Shown piece after piece: positions 8,283 to 17,443 of a stretch of DNA of 64,000 nucleotides; within the stretch, counting starts at the first letter, position 1; each line of letters begins with the position of its first letter. Origin of the DNA: GCA-2706205 sp964215955 (GTDB lineage: Bacteria > Bdellovibrionota > Bacteriovoracia > Bacteriovoracales > Bacteriovoracaceae); the NCBI GenBank assembly GCA_964215955.1, contig CAXPDR010000014.1, positions 194,713-258,712 of the forward strand. Direction: 5' to 3'. A program made the position numbers and the translations under genes. The notes under the pieces were generated by a model. The model ran no database searches. It saw only the letters and a program-made list of their open reading frames with translations, and was not told the origin of the DNA.

Positions 8283-9335
8283 ATGCTTAAATCAATATTA
8301 CTAATTTTATTTCTATTTTCCTCAACAATTATACATGCTAAATATGAGCTAGCTACATTTGCTGGAGGCTGCTTTTGGTGTATGGAACCGCCTTTTGAGA
8401 AATTAGTAGGAGTAAAAACAGTTATATCTGGTTATGCAGGTGGTATTAAAAAAAATCCTAGTTATAAAGAAGTTGCTAGTGGTAAAACAAAACATAGAGA
8501 AACCGTTCAAGTTAAATTTGATCCAAACTTAGTAAGTTATGAAAGATTGCTCGAAGTATTTTGGAGTAATATTGATCCAACTGATGCTCAAGGACAATTT
8601 GTAGATAGGGGCTTTCAATATTCTCCGGCCATATATTTTCATAATGAAAAACAACAGAAAACTGCTCTTGCCTCGTTAAAGAAATTAAAAGAATTAAAAA
8701 AATTTCCAAAAAAAATTAAAACACCCATTATTGAATTCTCTACTTTTTTCCCAGCTGAAGAATATCATCAAGATTATTATAAAAAAAATACTGTAACGAA
8801 ATTAAAGTATAAGTACTATAGAAATGCATCAGGTAGAGATGACTTTCTAAATAAATACTGGCAAAAAAATGATGTTTTTTTTACTTCGGGTAATACATTT
8901 AAAAAACCTTCTTTAAAAGTCCTAAAAAAAACATTAAGTGATTTGAGTTTTGAAGTTACTCAAAAAGAGGGAACCGAGAGGCCATTTAAAAATGAATACT
9001 GGAATAATAAAAATGAAGGGATCTATGTGGATATCGTTTCAAAAGAGCCTTTATTTAGTTCAACTCATAAGTATAAGTCAGGTACAGGTTGGCCTAGTTT
9101 TTATCGGCCCATAAAAAGTTATAATATTATTGAAAGACTTGATAATAAACTTTTCAGCGAAAGAATAGAGGTACGATCTAGGTTTGGAGACTCCCATTTA
9201 GGTCATGTTTTTAGGGACGGTCCAGCGCCAACTGGTCTTAGATATTGTATTAACTCTGCAGCATTAGAGTTTATCCCAAAAAATAAGTTAAAAGAAAAAG
9301 GTTATGGAGAGTTTCTTTATTTATTTAATAACTGA
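8283..9335 (+). CDS. msrAB: Exported MsrA-MsrB fusion, methionine sulfoxide reductase
   Basis: This 350-residue bifunctional enzyme repairs both epimers of methionine sulfoxide. The signal peptide (to about residue 19, IIHA) is followed by MsrA with the GCFWC active site at residues 29-33. MsrB occupies about residues 200-345, with GTGWPSFYRP near 265 and the catalytic Cys in RYCINSAALEF near 320. The MsrB CxxC zinc pairs are not evident, as in many MsrB domains. The export signal places it in the periplasm, where it would need an outside reductant (DsbD/thioredoxin-like) not seen here. AAGGAG precedes the start. The 3' end overlaps the convergent DUF1499 gene by 19 bases. Confidence 0.95.
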   Translation: MLKSILLILFLFSSTIIHAKYELATFAGGCFWCMEPPFEKLVGVKTVISGYAGGIKKNPSYKEVASGKTKHRETVQVKFDPNLVSYERLLEVFWSNIDPTDAQGQFVDRGFQYSPAIYFHNEKQQKTALASLKKLKELKKFPKKIKTPIIEFSTFFPAEEYHQDYYKKNTVTKLKYKYYRNASGRDDFLNKYWQKNDVFFTSGNTFKKPSLKVLKKTLSDLSFEVTQKEGTERPFKNEYWNNKNEGIYVDIVSKEPLFSSTHKYKSGTGWPSFYRPIKSYNIIERLDNKLFSERIEVRSRFGDSHLGHVFRDGPAPTGLRYCINSAALEFIPKNKLKEKGYGEFLYLFNN

Positions 9336-9769
9336 ATGAGCTGTTCAATTCTTTTTCGGTTAACTCCTAGATCAGAGTAACCAACTCTTGAACTTGATCT
9401 ATAATGGAGTGTATCTTCTAAGTAGAGTATCTCTATATCATCTACAAATTTAAAAAGGCTACTTGTACATGTGTAATGTCTATAGTTCTGAGATTTTTTT
9501 TCAGTTTTACAAGTTTTAAAGAATTCATCAACAAGGCTCAAGTCGAGATTATTAAATTTTTTTGCAGCTATATAATGCTCATCTTCCTTATCCTGAAAGG
9601 AAGAAACACAGTTAGGCTTTTCCCCACAAATACCTAATGTTTCATCTTTTAAGGTAGATTCAAACTTCATATTTTGACTCTTATTACCTTTGTAAGAAAA
9701 TGAAGCTAAAATAAAAATAACCCCTAGACCAATAATTTGCATAACTCGTTTCCATATTTTTTTATTCAT
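9317..9769 (-). CDS. DUF1499 family membrane-anchored protein
   Basis: A 150-residue protein with an N-terminal hydrophobic segment (residues 7-24) and a DUF1499 domain. The characteristic KPNCVSS motif sits near residue 52, FVDDIEILY in the middle, and YRSSSRVGYSDLGVNRKRIE at the C-terminus. The segment may be an uncleaved anchor, placing the domain in the periplasm. The biochemical function of the family is unknown. It is transcribed against msrAB and divergently from the next gene, alone. Confidence 0.85.
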   Translation of the reverse strand: MNKKIWKRVMQIIGLGVIFILASFSYKGNKSQNMKFESTLKDETLGICGEKPNCVSSFQDKEDEHYIAAKKFNNLDLSLVDEFFKTCKTEKKSQNYRHYTCTSSLFKFVDDIEILYLEDTLHYRSSSRVGYSDLGVNRKRIEQLIQLLNK

Positions 9770-9807
9770 GTTTAAATTCTATAAGAAAAAGTACAAGAAG
9801 ACGAATC

Positions 9808-10458
9808 ATGAAAAAGAAAAAGCTTTTAATTTATGGAAGTACCGGCCTAGTTGGTAAATCATTTATAGAAATGGCCAAAGATTGGGACTTTTATTCTGAA
9901 ATTATTATTATTTCAAGAAAGCCGATTATGGGGCTTGGGGATAAATTTACAGTGAAAAATATTAATTTTAATAATTTAGAAGCCGAACTCAAAGATATTA
10001 TGGTTGATGATGTGTTTTGTGCACTAGGGACAACTATAAAGAAGGCTGGTTCAAAGGAAAATTTCAAAAAAGTAGATTTAGACTTGGTTTTAAGTATAGC
10101 TAAAATTCTGCATAGTAGTGAAGCAAAAAGGTTTTTACTCATAAGCTCTCAAGGGGCCAATTCTTCATCAATAAGCTTTTACTTAAAGATTAAGGGCTTA
10201 ATTGAAGATGAAATTTTAAAGCTTAACTTCCAATCTTCTTATTTCTTGAGGCCCTCAATTATTGATGGGGATCGAGAAGAGAGTCGGCCTTTAGAATATT
10301 TGGGTTTATTACTTGGCAGGTTTATTGGGCAGTTAGCTCTTTTTAGTTACTTGAAACCAACTAAGGTAAAATCCATAGTGAATTGCTCTAAATATTGTTT
10401 GGAAAATGAAGAACTTGGCGCACAATACTTAGAACACCATATAATAAAAAACTTTTAA
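9808..10458 (+). CDS. Atypical SDR, NAD(P)-binding HTATIP2-like protein
   Basis: This 216-residue Rossmann-fold protein starts with the nucleotide-binding loop YGSTGLVGKSF. It continues with DDVFCALGTTIKKAGS and LLISSQGANSSSISFYLKIKG, where YLKIK gives the YxxxK pair of the family, then LRPSIIDGDREESRP. This order matches atypical short-chain dehydrogenases of the HTATIP2/TIP30 type. Substrate and role are unknown. It lies between a divergent DUF1499 gene and an HD-domain gene 50 bases downstream. Confidence 0.8.
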   Translation: MKKKKLLIYGSTGLVGKSFIEMAKDWDFYSEIIIISRKPIMGLGDKFTVKNINFNNLEAELKDIMVDDVFCALGTTIKKAGSKENFKKVDLDLVLSIAKILHSSEAKRFLLISSQGANSSSISFYLKIKGLIEDEILKLNFQSSYFLRPSIIDGDREESRPLEYLGLLLGRFIGQLALFSYLKPTKVKSIVNCSKYCLENEELGAQYLEHHIIKNF

Positions 10459-10507
10459 TAATCACTAGGTATTCATGCTAATATATTATTACTGATTGGG
10501 GTAATAA

Positions 10508-11791
10508 TTGAAGATACATTATTTTATAAATGATTTTGAACTTTTGAATCGGACTCGCTTTGTAGTGGGAAAGATCATTCCTGAAGCTGAAAACATTATC
10601 AGTGAGGAGGAAGGTTCTAAAATTGTGGTGGAAGATATTGTTGATGACGCAGTTTTAGTTCTTAATCACTCTCTTGCTGAAGTTAAAGAATCACTTGAAG
10701 CTGCTGGAAAACAATGTCTTCTTATTGTCATAAATGAAATTGTTAATGACTTTGAAGACTTTCCTGTTGAAATTTATATTTCAAAATCTCGTATTGTTAC
10801 TTCGATTGCCTCAGTATTTTACGATTTAAAGTTAAAACATAAAAAAGAGTCAGATTATTTTTGTATTGGTATTGAAAATATAACACTAGAAAAAATGACC
10901 CCTTGTGATCTTTATTTAAAAATTAATGATGGGAAATTTTTTAAAGTGGTTAACCACGGTGATGTCTTTGATCAAGAAGTTTATGATCGCTATAGCAAAA
11001 AAGCTAATGAGCTATGGGTTACCAGGATGGATTTTTATAACCATGCATCATTTCTCTACGGACAAACAGATCTTGAAGCCGAAGCAAATATTTCTTTTAG
11101 TGTTGAAAAAACTGATCATTTAGCTCTTATTCATGATATGGCCAAATCTTGTGGAATTAGTGAGAAAACTTTAAACTCAGTTGAAAATTGTATTGGAACT
11201 ATTAAAGAACATCCCGATAAAAAAATTAGAAATTTATTAGATAAATTTAATGAAATGAAAGGAAGTTTTCTTTACTCCCATAGCTATTTCACTTCTTTAA
11301 TTGCAATCGAAGTTGCTTCAGCCCAAAAGTGGTTTAAACATCAACATATGGATAAGCTTGTTATGGCTTCCCTTATGCATGATATGGGGTATAAGGATAA
11401 GGATAACGCGTTATGTGAGGGGCTTCCTCTTTCAAAAATTAAGCTTTTAGACCCTTTAAAGCAGGATGATATTATCGGGCATGTGGATAGAGTGTTAGAG
11501 CTTTTGGAGGATTGTCCTCAAGTTGACTCCGATGTTATTAATATGATTAAACGACATCATGGTGGAAGAGGTGAAGAATCCTATCCACAAAAAAGTTTTG
11601 CAACAGAATTAGACCTTCTTAGTGGTATTTTTTTACTTAGTCATGCGTTTACTACCAGCTTTTTTAAGGTGGCCTTCGATATTAAAAAGTTAGATCATGT
11701 ATTGGCCTATATCGAAATGATCTATAATAAAGGAAATCTTAAAAAGATTTTTCCTGAATTTAAAAATACTCTTAAAGAAAAAATCATTTAA
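10508..11791 (+). CDS. Degenerate HD-GYP-like signalling protein
   Basis: A 427-residue soluble protein. Residues 1 to about 190 show no family I can name. The C-terminal half is an HD-type phosphohydrolase domain with HSYFTS, the metal-binding LMHDMGYKDKD near residue 294, and RHHGGRGEESYP near 350. The last segment stands where HD-GYP proteins carry HHExxxGxGYP, so the GYP signature is altered (HHG and SYP). It may have lost cyclic-di-GMP hydrolysis or have another substrate. The start is a TTG at 10508 preceded by GGGG at good spacing; the next in-frame ATG lies too far inside. Confidence 0.75.
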   Translation: MKIHYFINDFELLNRTRFVVGKIIPEAENIISEEEGSKIVVEDIVDDAVLVLNHSLAEVKESLEAAGKQCLLIVINEIVNDFEDFPVEIYISKSRIVTSIASVFYDLKLKHKKESDYFCIGIENITLEKMTPCDLYLKINDGKFFKVVNHGDVFDQEVYDRYSKKANELWVTRMDFYNHASFLYGQTDLEAEANISFSVEKTDHLALIHDMAKSCGISEKTLNSVENCIGTIKEHPDKKIRNLLDKFNEMKGSFLYSHSYFTSLIAIEVASAQKWFKHQHMDKLVMASLMHDMGYKDKDNALCEGLPLSKIKLLDPLKQDDIIGHVDRVLELLEDCPQVDSDVINMIKRHHGGRGEESYPQKSFATELDLLSGIFLLSHAFTTSFFKVAFDIKKLDHVLAYIEMIYNKGNLKKIFPEFKNTLKEKII

Positions 11792-11810
11792 TTATTCAAT
11801 CCTCACCTTA

Positions 11811-11839
11811 TTGACACTTTGTAAGGTCTTTATTAAATT
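11811..11839 (+). promoter_or_regulatory. Sigma-70-type promoter for the porin operon
   Basis: A consensus TTGACA at 11811-11816 is followed after 17 bases by TAAATT at 11834-11839. A short inverted repeat, GTTTG at 11841-11845 and CAAAC at 11852-11856, then abuts the AGGAGG ribosome-binding site at 11857-11862. Confidence 0.6.
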
Positions 11840-11866
11840 TGTTTGGTATATCAAACAGGAGGAAAT

Positions 11867-13018
11867 ATGTTAAAAGTAGTTATTGCTGCAGTGGTTCTTT
11901 TGGGAAGCCTTCAACTACATGCACAAACAAACAAGGAATTAGAAAACAAAATCAATATGCTGGCAGAGCAAATTGAAGAAATGAAAAAGGGTGAGTCATC
12001 TTCAAATATAAAATTTGGTGGTTACGGTGAAATCACTTATGAAAAAACTGAAGAAGGTGAAAAAGATACTGAGGGTGGAGAGCCTGAGTTTGATAACAAA
12101 AGGTTTATCCTTTATGTTGGTTATGATTTTTCTCCAAAATGGAAATTAGTATCAGAAATCGAAGTTGAACATGCAGATAAAATCTATATGGAGCAAGCTT
12201 ATTTAGAATTCATGCAAAATGAAAACCTATATTACAGAGTAGGAACCCTTTTAATCCCAATGGGGCATCTAAACCTTTGGCACGAGCCAACAACATTTTT
12301 AGGTACACAAAGAACTCAAGTGGAGACAAGAATTTTGCCAAGTACTTGGAGAGAAAATGGAGCAGGGATTTATGGTAAGGCGACTAATTTAGAATATTAC
12401 CTTTATTATGTGACAGGACTTAAGGCAGCAAACACTGATAAATCAAGTCCAATTGGTGCAAGTGGGATTAGAAATGGTAGACAAAAAGCTTCTAAAGCTA
12501 ATGCTCACAAAGGTGCATTTGTAGCAAGAGTTGATTATAAGCCAATGGCAAATATTGAAGTTGGTGCTTCAGTTTATTCAGGAAAATTAAATAATACGAC
12601 TTCTGATGTTGCTCATAATGTTTATGATATTCATTATAAAGGTACATTTGGAGCCCTTCACACAAGAGCTCTTTGGACAGAATTAACTCTATCAAATACT
12701 GAAGACTTAAACGCAGAACTATCAACAGATGTAGCAGAGAAGATGAATGGTTACTATGTAGAACTTGGTTATGATGTTCTTCACGGTAAATCGGAATGGA
12801 ACCTTATCCCATTTGTGAGATACGAAGCATTAAATACACATGCCGAAGTTGCTGATGGAACTACTGAAGATGAATCTCAAGAACAAGTTCATCAAACATT
12901 TGGTATCGTAGCAAAGCCAATGGCGACAATAAGTTTAAAAGTTGATTATACTAAAACAACGAATGAAGCTGAAACAGGAACAGATTCTTGGAGTCTAGGA
13001 GCTGGTTGGAATTTTTAA
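11867..13018 (+). CDS. Porin-like outer-membrane protein with coiled-coil N-terminus
   Basis: This 383-residue exported protein has a signal peptide ending LHAQ. Next comes a short predicted coiled coil (NKELENKINMLAEQIEEMKK), and then a barrel whose strands run to the terminal aromatic GWNF. FGGYGEITYE after the coiled coil, GTLLIPMGHLNLWHEP and LPSTWRENGAGIYG resemble phosphate-selective porin O/P-like proteins. The start is fixed by AGGAGG. The stop overlaps the next ATG by one base (TAATG), so it is the first gene of an operon with an FMN-binding protein and a membrane cytochrome-like protein. The transported solute is unknown. Confidence 0.8.
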   Translation: MLKVVIAAVVLLGSLQLHAQTNKELENKINMLAEQIEEMKKGESSSNIKFGGYGEITYEKTEEGEKDTEGGEPEFDNKRFILYVGYDFSPKWKLVSEIEVEHADKIYMEQAYLEFMQNENLYYRVGTLLIPMGHLNLWHEPTTFLGTQRTQVETRILPSTWRENGAGIYGKATNLEYYLYYVTGLKAANTDKSSPIGASGIRNGRQKASKANAHKGAFVARVDYKPMANIEVGASVYSGKLNNTTSDVAHNVYDIHYKGTFGALHTRALWTELTLSNTEDLNAELSTDVAEKMNGYYVELGYDVLHGKSEWNLIPFVRYEALNTHAEVADGTTEDESQEQVHQTFGIVAKPMATISLKVDYTKTTNEAETGTDSWSLGAGWNF

Positions 13019-13512
13019 TGAATAGAGTCATTATACTTTTTTTCACATTCTTTATAACTCAAGCGAGAGGGGAAAATATCTCTTCTCGCTTTGAGGTATT
13101 CAAAGATAAAAATTGTATTGTAACTAAAAACTATCAAATGCTAAGTAAGGATGAAGTTTCACAATTAGAGTCCAAACTTAATAGTAAAATTTCTTTTAGA
13201 ACAATTAGAAAGCTTGATGTGAATTGTGGAAATCAAAAGTCAAATGCGTTTATTTTAAGTGATAAGATAAGAACTCACTTTCAAGCCTTACTCATTTGGA
13301 TTAATAAGGATAAGGTTAAAAACATTTCGCTGTTAGAGTTTGATGAACCTGAGAGATATAAACCTCCATTTAAATGGCTCCAGAATATATTGGGAATGGG
13401 CAAGAAAGAGCTGCATAAAGTGGATGCACTCAGTGGAGCAACTCTTACAAGACATTCTACTTTAAAATTAATTAATCAAGCGCTATACTTTTCAGGAAAT
13501 GAAAAAATCTGA
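13018..13512 (+). CDS. Exported FMN-binding domain protein with ApbE flavinylation motif
   Basis: A 164-residue protein with a signal peptide (about residues 1-17) and a C-terminal FMN-binding domain. The motif D136-A-L-S139-G-A-T142 fits the Dxx(S/T)GAT sequence to which ApbE covalently attaches FMN at the threonine, as in NqrC, RnfG and related periplasmic flavoproteins. It starts at the ATG overlapping the porin stop and overlaps the following membrane gene by 14 bases, so all three are co-translated. I infer a periplasmic electron carrier. The flavin transferase ApbE itself is not in the window. Confidence 0.78.
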   Translation: MNRVIILFFTFFITQARGENISSRFEVFKDKNCIVTKNYQMLSKDEVSQLESKLNSKISFRTIRKLDVNCGNQKSNAFILSDKIRTHFQALLIWINKDKVKNISLLEFDEPERYKPPFKWLQNILGMGKKELHKVDALSGATLTRHSTLKLINQALYFSGNEKI

Positions 13513-13933
13513 AAAAAAATTGACCCTCTTTTCTATTTTAGGGATTTCTCTTACAGGAATTCTTATCTTCATTTTTGATGAATTTTTTAAAATTGAAACG
13601 GATTATGGGCTAAGATCTCATTACCTTTTGGATGAATTTAAACTCATTCACAACCTTTTTAATTTTCTTTTTGTTTTTACAGTAGGAGTTATTTTTAATT
13701 CCCATATTTTGTTAGGTCTAAAGAAGATTAAGAAAGATCGTTTTTATACCGGTTTCATTATGTCGGGTTTGACTGTGATTTTAATTATTTCTGGAGTCAG
13801 TCTCTTATATTTAAGTTCAGAAGCCTTAAAAGAATATGGAGAGTTGATTCATCTTGGCTCAGGAATCCTTTTTATCTTGAGTTTTGTAGTCCACTTTGTG
13901 TCTTTTCGAAAAAAAAATTACAATAAAGAATAA
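13499..13933 (+). CDS. Four-helix membrane protein, probable b-type cytochrome
   Basis: This 144-residue integral membrane protein has four hydrophobic segments, at about residues 8-27, 46-68, 82-104 and 117-136. Histidines lie at both ends of helix 2 (LIHNLF and NSHILL) and of helix 4 (LIHLGSG and VVHFVS). This pairing would ligate two haem b groups stacked across the membrane, as in cytochrome b561-like and DUF4405 proteins. Its overlap with the FMN-binding gene supports an electron-transfer pair: quinol to haem b to periplasmic FMN, or the reverse. Family assignment is from topology and His placement only. Confidence 0.6.
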   Translation: MKKSEKKLTLFSILGISLTGILIFIFDEFFKIETDYGLRSHYLLDEFKLIHNLFNFLFVFTVGVIFNSHILLGLKKIKKDRFYTGFIMSGLTVILIISGVSLLYLSSEALKEYGELIHLGSGILFILSFVVHFVSFRKKNYNKE

Positions 13934-13983
13934 TTGTTCAATTAATTTTAATTAATATTCTTGAAGATTCGATAAGTTAACTG

Positions 13984-15870
13984 ATGTTTGTTTTTAGAAT
14001 ATTGATATTTAAAACTCTTTTGTTAAGTTCATTTAATATGAGCGCTGGAGTTTTAGATTTCTTTAAATCCAATTATAAAGCTTTAGATTATAAGTATAGT
14101 TCTCAAGAGGAATATGAATTTGATGCTTGCCAAAAATTTAATGCTGATGAAAGTAATTCTTATTACCTCACCTGTCACGATGGAGAATTAGTTAAAGAAA
14201 GTGACTTTAATCAGTTACTTTATGATATGAGGGCCATTGAGCATGATGTTGTAGAAAATTCTTTACTTAAAGATCTTCAAAAAGAAGTATTAGCCGAGTT
14301 AAAAAAAAATAGAGAAGCCCTAAGTCAGCAACATTTTTGTATAAAAAAAATAAAAGAAAATAAAGAATTAACTGAAGGCTGTAAGGCCCTTAAAGAAGTC
14401 ATTTATAACAAAGTTACTGTTGAAACACCAAAGTTAAGACTGCTTATGGCCCAAAAGGAGTTTCCTGGAAAAGTTTATAGTTCTGAAAAGCCTAGAAGAT
14501 TTAAAACTGAAAATTTCCAGCATGACGTTACAAAAATAAACGCCCCGGATCTTACCACTTCTGAGATAGAGTTTTTAGAGAATTCTACCAACGTTTTGGA
14601 AGAAGCTTTTACTCAAGATGTTTTGGCCCATAATTTTACAACAAAACTTAAAGGAAAGGGTAGCTTTTTAGAAACTTCCTTAACTTGTGGACCAAAAGAT
14701 AATTCAGAAAAATGTAAACTTCAGGAGCAGAGGTTTTCTACAATTCCAGACAGTAAAAAATGTATTCTTAAGGCTGCCGAAAATAGCTATAAAATAAAAA
14801 AGACTATGGATTGTCAGTATTTAAAATTACAAGTTAGCACTATTGTTAATCATAAATTTAAAAATCAAAATGCAGTCTATAAAGAAGAGTATGAGAACAA
14901 AATCTTGAAAGATCCATTATTAGCTTCCATTGAATTAACAGGGGAGGAAAGTAATAATGAAATCTTTTTAAGTATTGATAAAACCTTTCAAAAGCTACTA
15001 GATAGTACTGATAAGGCAATTAATAGGATTGAAGGACTTAGTGGTGAGGATAGGGTTGAGCTTCTAGGTTTTAATGTGGCCGTTGAGAAGTTTTTAAAAG
15101 ATCGTGGACCGACGCAAGTTCTTTGTGATGTCTCAACAGAATTAAAATCAGACCGGGATTTTGATGAAATGAAAGTGGATTTGTATATTGGTGCAGCTGC
15201 TATGATTGGAGGAGGCGTGTGTATCTTTTCTGGCGGGCTTGGTTGTGCTGTGGGGTTTGGTCTTGGTGTTGGACTTGAAGGAGTCGCAATTGGAATTTCA
15301 AATAGCAAATTTTCAAAGGCACAAACTGAGTATCTTGCTGGTATTACAGATGCGAATACTATTGGTGAGCGTGAGTTTGAGCGAGATTTAGGTATGTATT
15401 TAGCTCCTCTTGCACTGGTGGGTGGTCCTGGACGGTTAGTTATTGATGAAGCAACACAAACTCTTAAATCAACTGGGAGAAGAATTAACCCACTACTTAA
15501 AAAAGAAAAGGAATTTACCAAAAAAGAAATTTCTTCTGATCGACGAAATGGTTCGGCAAGAGAAGGTGGATATAAATCCAGAAGATCTGATCTGGAATAT
15601 AGAGAACAATTTCAAGGGGTCATTGATGAAGCTGGTGGTAAAGATGAGATTTCTAAAACCTTTAAAAAGTATTACCCAAATAATAGAAGAAACCTTGAAC
15701 ATAAAGATCAAATTTATCTTGCAGCACTGGCGAAAAAAATTGAAGACTCTCTGTTGAGAGAAATGAGAATTAGAAACCCCGAGATGAGTGAAGAGGAAAT
15801 AATAAAAAGAGTCCATAAAAAAACATTTAAAGTTATAGATGATGTAGCTCAAACTTGTACAAAGAAATAG
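13984..15870 (+). CDS. Large exported protein with glycine-rich hydrophobic segment
   Basis: A 628-residue protein I cannot assign to a family. It has a signal peptide (to about residue 21), a Cys-containing alpha-helical N-terminal region, and an unusual Gly/Ala-rich hydrophobic stretch at about residues 400-435 (GAAAMIGGGVCIFSGGLG onward). A strongly basic C-terminal third runs from about 490 (STGRRINPLLKKEKEF) to the end. A hydrophobic glycine-zipper region before a basic C-terminal domain recalls secreted toxins and pore-forming proteins, but no catalytic motif is visible. It is followed after two bases by another exported protein and then a protease. No good ribosome-binding site precedes the ATG. 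Confidence 0.7.
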   Translation: MFVFRILIFKTLLLSSFNMSAGVLDFFKSNYKALDYKYSSQEEYEFDACQKFNADESNSYYLTCHDGELVKESDFNQLLYDMRAIEHDVVENSLLKDLQKEVLAELKKNREALSQQHFCIKKIKENKELTEGCKALKEVIYNKVTVETPKLRLLMAQKEFPGKVYSSEKPRRFKTENFQHDVTKINAPDLTTSEIEFLENSTNVLEEAFTQDVLAHNFTTKLKGKGSFLETSLTCGPKDNSEKCKLQEQRFSTIPDSKKCILKAAENSYKIKKTMDCQYLKLQVSTIVNHKFKNQNAVYKEEYENKILKDPLLASIELTGEESNNEIFLSIDKTFQKLLDSTDKAINRIEGLSGEDRVELLGFNVAVEKFLKDRGPTQVLCDVSTELKSDRDFDEMKVDLYIGAAAMIGGGVCIFSGGLGCAVGFGLGVGLEGVAIGISNSKFSKAQTEYLAGITDANTIGEREFERDLGMYLAPLALVGGPGRLVIDEATQTLKSTGRRINPLLKKEKEFTKKEISSDRRNGSAREGGYKSRRSDLEYREQFQGVIDEAGGKDEISKTFKKYYPNNRRNLEHKDQIYLAALAKKIEDSLLREMRIRNPEMSEEEIIKRVHKKTFKVIDDVAQTCTKK

Positions 15871-15872
15871 TT

Positions 15873-17363
15873 ATGAAAGTTTTATTAGTTTTAATTTTTA
15901 TCAGTTTAAACACATATGGATCCTGTGACTTTAAGGATATTACTGGGAAAGACAAAGATCAGGTTACAGCTAGGCAAGATCTTATGAGGGCTGATTCTGA
16001 TACTGAAGGTGTTCGTCTGGCCTGGAATGGTATGAAGGATATGAATAAGTTATATAAAATAGGAACGGTTGATGCCGTTGTTCAAAAGTACGAACAAAGT
16101 CTTTGCGATGGAATGGTAGATGAAGAGTTTAAACAAAAATATCCAAAAGCTAAGGTGAAAATTCAAAAAACCGACTTTAAAGGATATTTAATTACATGCG
16201 AAGGAGAGTGTGACGGAGTGGACTTAGAAAAGCCATTTAGGAGTGGTAAGATTCAAAATCCAAAATTTCCTGTAACTGATGAAGTTCCTGAGCCCAAAAC
16301 TTTCCACCTTAGTACTGCTCCTGGAAATAATTATGTCAATGCATCTGTTAATGATAGAGTGGCCAATATCTTTAATGATTTTGATCCTAGAGGTGATCAA
16401 GATGTAGGAGACTTTTTAGATAAAAAGATGCGTGAAAATATTCTTAATGCGACCGGAGCATCTGATATGGAATCAGCAGCTAAACTTCTTGCATCACCAG
16501 AGTTTCAATATACGCTTGAAGGGTTTATAGAGAAAATTAGAGCAGGGGGAGATCCAAAAGAAATTCCTAAGAAATATTTGGACTTAATAAATACAATGGA
16601 TGCCTATGAGATTCCTTTTGAAGCTTCTAATAATTTTGAAAAAGAATTAGAAGATGCTTTGAAGACAGATAAAGACGGGATTTCTAATATAAAAATAAAA
16701 GATGCAAAAGGTCCTTTTACAATTGCGAGAGCTCAAGGGGGAGATGATATGACCCTTGTTGTAAAAGATAAAAATGGGCAAATTGTAAAGATTGTTGGAG
16801 CTGACGCTAGAGGGCTTGGACTAATGAATATGACCACAAGGCTAAAAGAGTTTGTTGCTAATGTTCAAAGAGGCGAAAATACAAACACATTTCAAGACCT
16901 TTTAAGGATTTCTGGAAATGCTATATCTGAAGCAGATAAAAGTATGTTTGGTTCCATGGATATGTATGTTGATGTTCTTGAGTACAATCTAAATCACTCT
17001 GGGCTTACTGATATTGATCAAATTGTTAGAGAGGCGCATGATGATTACCTCTTACTAGGTACAGGTACTGATCAGGAGATAGAAAATAACCCGACACTGA
17101 AAGCTTTGAAAGAGAAAGTGGGTGATGTTCGTTTTAATGATATTAAAAATAGACTTATGCATATGCGGGCCGGCGCCATGAATGAGTGTAATGCGAGTAC
17201 TAAAACTGTTAAAGATAGAATAACTACTATTCACAATACTCTTAAGGCCATGGAGAAAGCTGGGTTTAACGGTCATTTTGGCGATAGCTGTATAGGTATC
17301 GAATATTGGGCCAGATCACTTGGTGCAAAGAGATTACGGCATTTAAGCTCAGATGAAAAATAA
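15873..17363 (+). CDS. Exported protein of unknown function
   Basis: This 496-residue protein has a signal peptide (MKVLLVLIFISLNTYGS) and no family I recognise. It is acidic and mostly helical in feel, with a central FTIARAQGGDDMTLVVKD strand-rich part and two further Cys near the C-terminus (NECNAS and GDSCIGIEYW). I use the ATG at 15873, which gives the clean signal peptide; an ATG at 15855 lies inside the previous gene. It is two bases after the 628-residue exported protein, so the two are almost certainly one transcript. The two may form a complex or be secreted together, which is inference. Confidence 0.7.
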   Translation: MKVLLVLIFISLNTYGSCDFKDITGKDKDQVTARQDLMRADSDTEGVRLAWNGMKDMNKLYKIGTVDAVVQKYEQSLCDGMVDEEFKQKYPKAKVKIQKTDFKGYLITCEGECDGVDLEKPFRSGKIQNPKFPVTDEVPEPKTFHLSTAPGNNYVNASVNDRVANIFNDFDPRGDQDVGDFLDKKMRENILNATGASDMESAAKLLASPEFQYTLEGFIEKIRAGGDPKEIPKKYLDLINTMDAYEIPFEASNNFEKELEDALKTDKDGISNIKIKDAKGPFTIARAQGGDDMTLVVKDKNGQIVKIVGADARGLGLMNMTTRLKEFVANVQRGENTNTFQDLLRISGNAISEADKSMFGSMDMYVDVLEYNLNHSGLTDIDQIVREAHDDYLLLGTGTDQEIENNPTLKALKEKVGDVRFNDIKNRLMHMRAGAMNECNASTKTVKDRITTIHNTLKAMEKAGFNGHFGDSCIGIEYWARSLGAKRLRHLSSDEK

Positions 17364-17391
17364 GCTCAAGTCTAAAAAAATTTCAAAACTC

Positions 17392-17419
17392 TTGCTAAAA
17401 ATTTAGAAAATGCTATGGT
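17392..17419 (+). promoter_or_regulatory. Extended -10 promoter for the subtilase gene
   Basis: TTGCTA at 17392-17397 is followed after 16 bases by TATGGT at 17414-17419, preceded by TGC (extended -10). It overlaps nothing coding and points at the protease gene. Confidence 0.5.
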
Positions 17420-17420
17420 G

Positions 17421-17438
17421 CCCCATAACACAATGGGG
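17421..17438 (+). promoter_or_regulatory. Perfect inverted repeat over start site and ribosome-binding site
   Basis: CCCCAT at 17421-17426 and ATGGGG at 17433-17438 form a perfect six-base inverted repeat with a six-base spacer. The right arm is the GGGG ribosome-binding site of the protease ATG at 17444. It could be a repressor site over the transcription start or an RNA hairpin that hides the ribosome-binding site. Confidence 0.5.
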
Positions 17439-17443
17439 AAAAT

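Noticed and set aside
14988..15521. 177-codon open frame on the minus strand
   Set aside because: It is antisense to the 628-residue exported protein, Ser/Pro-rich in the way of a shadow frame, and has no ribosome-binding site.
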